NCBI GenBank assembly: GCA_009760855.2
Contig: WPIO01000122.1
Span: forward strand, 400,001-464,000
Direction: 5' to 3'
Source of the DNA: Cristatella mucedo
Taxonomy: Eukaryota > Bryozoa > Phylactolaemata > Cristatellidae
Length of the DNA stretch: 64,000 bases
Shown: in pieces, positions 62,330 to 64,000 of the stretch
Numbering within the stretch: the first letter of the stretch is position 1
Layout: every line of letters starts with the position of its first letter
The notes under the pieces: generated by a model
The model's database searches: none
What the model saw: only the letters and a program-made list of their open reading frames with translations
Told to the model about the DNA's origin: nothing
Position numbers and translations under genes: made by a program

Positions 62330-63270
62330 AGTAGATGTTAGACGATCCAATGGATATCATTCAAAGCCCGGAGGCTTTACTTTTAGAGCGGATCTACGAT
62401 GGCCACCAAGGAGTGACAAAATGTGATGACCGAGCAAGGTCGTGCGTATACTGGATAGACATTAGCCAAGGCGTTAATACTATTGTCGATGGTTGCAGCT
62501 TCTGCCAATGCAAATAGAGAAGACAACGGCATAAACAACTCATCACGACATTGTTGCCCAGTGCTACTTGGGAACGGGTCTCAGCCGATTTCTTTGAAAA
62601 CGAGGTCGATCGCACATTTTTGTAGTCTACTTTTACTCCCGATATACGTAAACTACTCCAAATCGCCTACCTAAGAACCTGCAACCGAATTACATACTAC
62701 ATTCGCTCTTTAAAGCCTACCACAATCATTATAGTCTGTAAATTCTCCACAATTCTTACATAACGAATTTGTTGATTTCCGCGAAATGATACAGGTTCAA
62801 GAACGTTACGAACAGCCCACAATTCCCATTAGCTTTCGGAAAAGTAGAAATAGCTGTGCAAACTGCCAAATCTATTTTGAGGGAGACTGATCAAAGCCCG
62901 GCTCTAATAATTTAGAAGTCAACGGCATGTACCTCAACATTCTTTAGCCCAGCGGAAACTGACCAAGCGACGACAAAATAGGACGAAGTTGCTTGTATTT
63001 CCTTGGAGCGGGTTGAACCCCAATGGTAGGCGATAAACAAGTGCAACAAAACAATAAAAGTGTATACGAACTTCAGCTCAAATTCCATGACATCCGTCAT
63101 TCCGCTCATGACCTTCCTCCACTTTAATTCGACCAACGGGTATTGGTGTGGCCTGATAGCGAAGACATCTCGAGCAAACATGGAATTGTGACAGCTTAAG
63201 CGAGTACACCTTGGTCATTTGTGTTTTGGATTGACAATACCAGCACACGTCGGGGGAACAGAAGACATAT
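62330..63270 (+). pseudogene. Ty3/gypsy integrase remnant
   Basis: Zinc-binding part LLERIYDGHQGVTKCDDRAR...CSFCQ, then in shifted frames LITTLLPSATWERVSADFFE, NSPQFLHNEFVDF (core D-x-N-G-P-Q-F degenerate), VEIAVQTAKSILRETDQ and a C-terminal RRGNRRHIRTT. Many stops. The integrase follows the LINE insertion, showing one interrupted element. Confidence 0.85.
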
Positions 63271-63534
63271 TCGAACGACTGACACCGATCTACAGGTCAC
63301 TAGCTGTGAATATCTTGGTACTTCCCTAAATCAACCGAACCCTGCAACTGCCGTTGAAGATTAGTCTTGAATTACTTCCAATGAAACCCACACTTTCTAA
63401 AATCAAAATATACTATGTACATCTGGCACGATATTAAACCAGTACGAATGCTTGATATTTGAAAGTGAGAATTTATTTTTTCTGAACGGCAGATGGGCTA
63501 GCAGAACGAACTATAAAAATGTAGTCTGATCTAG

Positions 63535-63640
63535 GGTTTCAGCCTAGAGGTGAGCTGCTGGCTCTTTACCACCACGGTAGAGGGTTCGAGTCCTGCAGTA
63601 GGCAGTCCTTAACTGCTCACTTCAAGAACTTGTTAATATA
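63535..63640 (+). mobile_element. tRNA-derived SINE head
   Basis: B box GGGTTCGAGTCCTGC and a following AGGCAGTCCTTAACTGCTC parallel the SINE at 43.7 kb, indicating one family. Confidence 0.55.
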
Positions 63641-63928
63641 TTCGTAATTCGATAGCTTTCTCAAATGCCATGATGTGAGGCACTACCCCTACCACTACCC
63701 TACTACCCCTTCACTACGCCCACACCGGGAGACGACGACGGGTGTCTTCACCACGCACTCAAGTACTTCGCCCACTCCTTATGATTCCGAGCTTAAGGTC
63801 AGCAATAAGTACGTTGCTACGCTTGGAGCGTCTCTGGAATAATCTAACCTAGCGTTACCTTGAGTGGTCATGGTCACGTAGTAGATCAACTTGCAAATCA
63901 CCAACCACTTTACCGACAACTAAGACAG

Positions 63929-63978
63929 TAATATTGCACTTGATAAAGCGCCCTCAGAGAACTTAATCTCTTTCTAGG
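63929..63978 (-). mobile_element. LINE family A 3' tail at window edge
   Basis: AATATTGCACTTGATAAAGC through TCTCTTTCTAGG, then non-family sequence. A 50-bp insertion or a copy truncated very early. Confidence 0.75.
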
Positions 63979-64000
63979 TAACCATTTACTGGCCAATGCT

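Overview
This is animal nuclear DNA. It has split genes with GT-AG introns of 0.1-6 kb, many 5'-truncated CR1/L2-like LINEs, tRNA-derived SINEs, a degraded Ty3/gypsy element, a TIR transposon and long AT, AC and AAT microsatellites. The host protein joins a fucolectin-type module, EGF-like modules and FN3 to a receptor tyrosine phosphatase. I know this combination best from lophotrochozoans, molluscs especially, but the species cannot be fixed from the sequence.

One host gene fills the left 50 kb on the minus strand: a receptor-type protein tyrosine phosphatase (RPTP). I reconstructed 21 internal coding exons (50489 down to 175). All 20 junctions join in phase, giving about 955 codons. In protein order it encodes an EGF-like module, a fucolectin/F5-8C-like domain split over two exons, a Cys-rich exon, an unassigned N-glycosylation-rich exon, an FN3-like module, one membrane span, an Arg-rich stop-transfer, a juxtamembrane segment, a complete D1 phosphatase domain and the start of D2. 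The rest of D2 and the 3' end lie beyond base 1. A candidate signal-peptide exon is at 52610-52664. GC-rich, promoter-like DNA lies at 52.7-53.5 kb and 54.8-55.6 kb, the latter with a perfect 187-bp tandem duplication.

The introns and the right 10 kb are a transposon graveyard. LINE family A (tail (ATT)n behind a conserved hairpin) has more than 15 copies, and LINE family B (tail of TGTAA units) at least six. A solo LTR with a 5-bp target duplication sits inside one LINE A copy. A degenerate Ty3/gypsy element (57.5-63.3 kb, plus strand) is interrupted by a LINE A copy. One SINE carries the LINE A tail.

Most notable: D1 keeps the HCSAGVGRTG P-loop but has WRD in place of WPD; a 30-bp duplication doubles the splice acceptor of the transmembrane exon; a LINE A tail forms the pyrimidine-rich stretch before the fucolectin exon and in-frame mimics a signal peptide; the D1-D2 linker intron appears to be GC-AG. 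I found no rRNA, bona fide tRNA, CRISPR array or operon.
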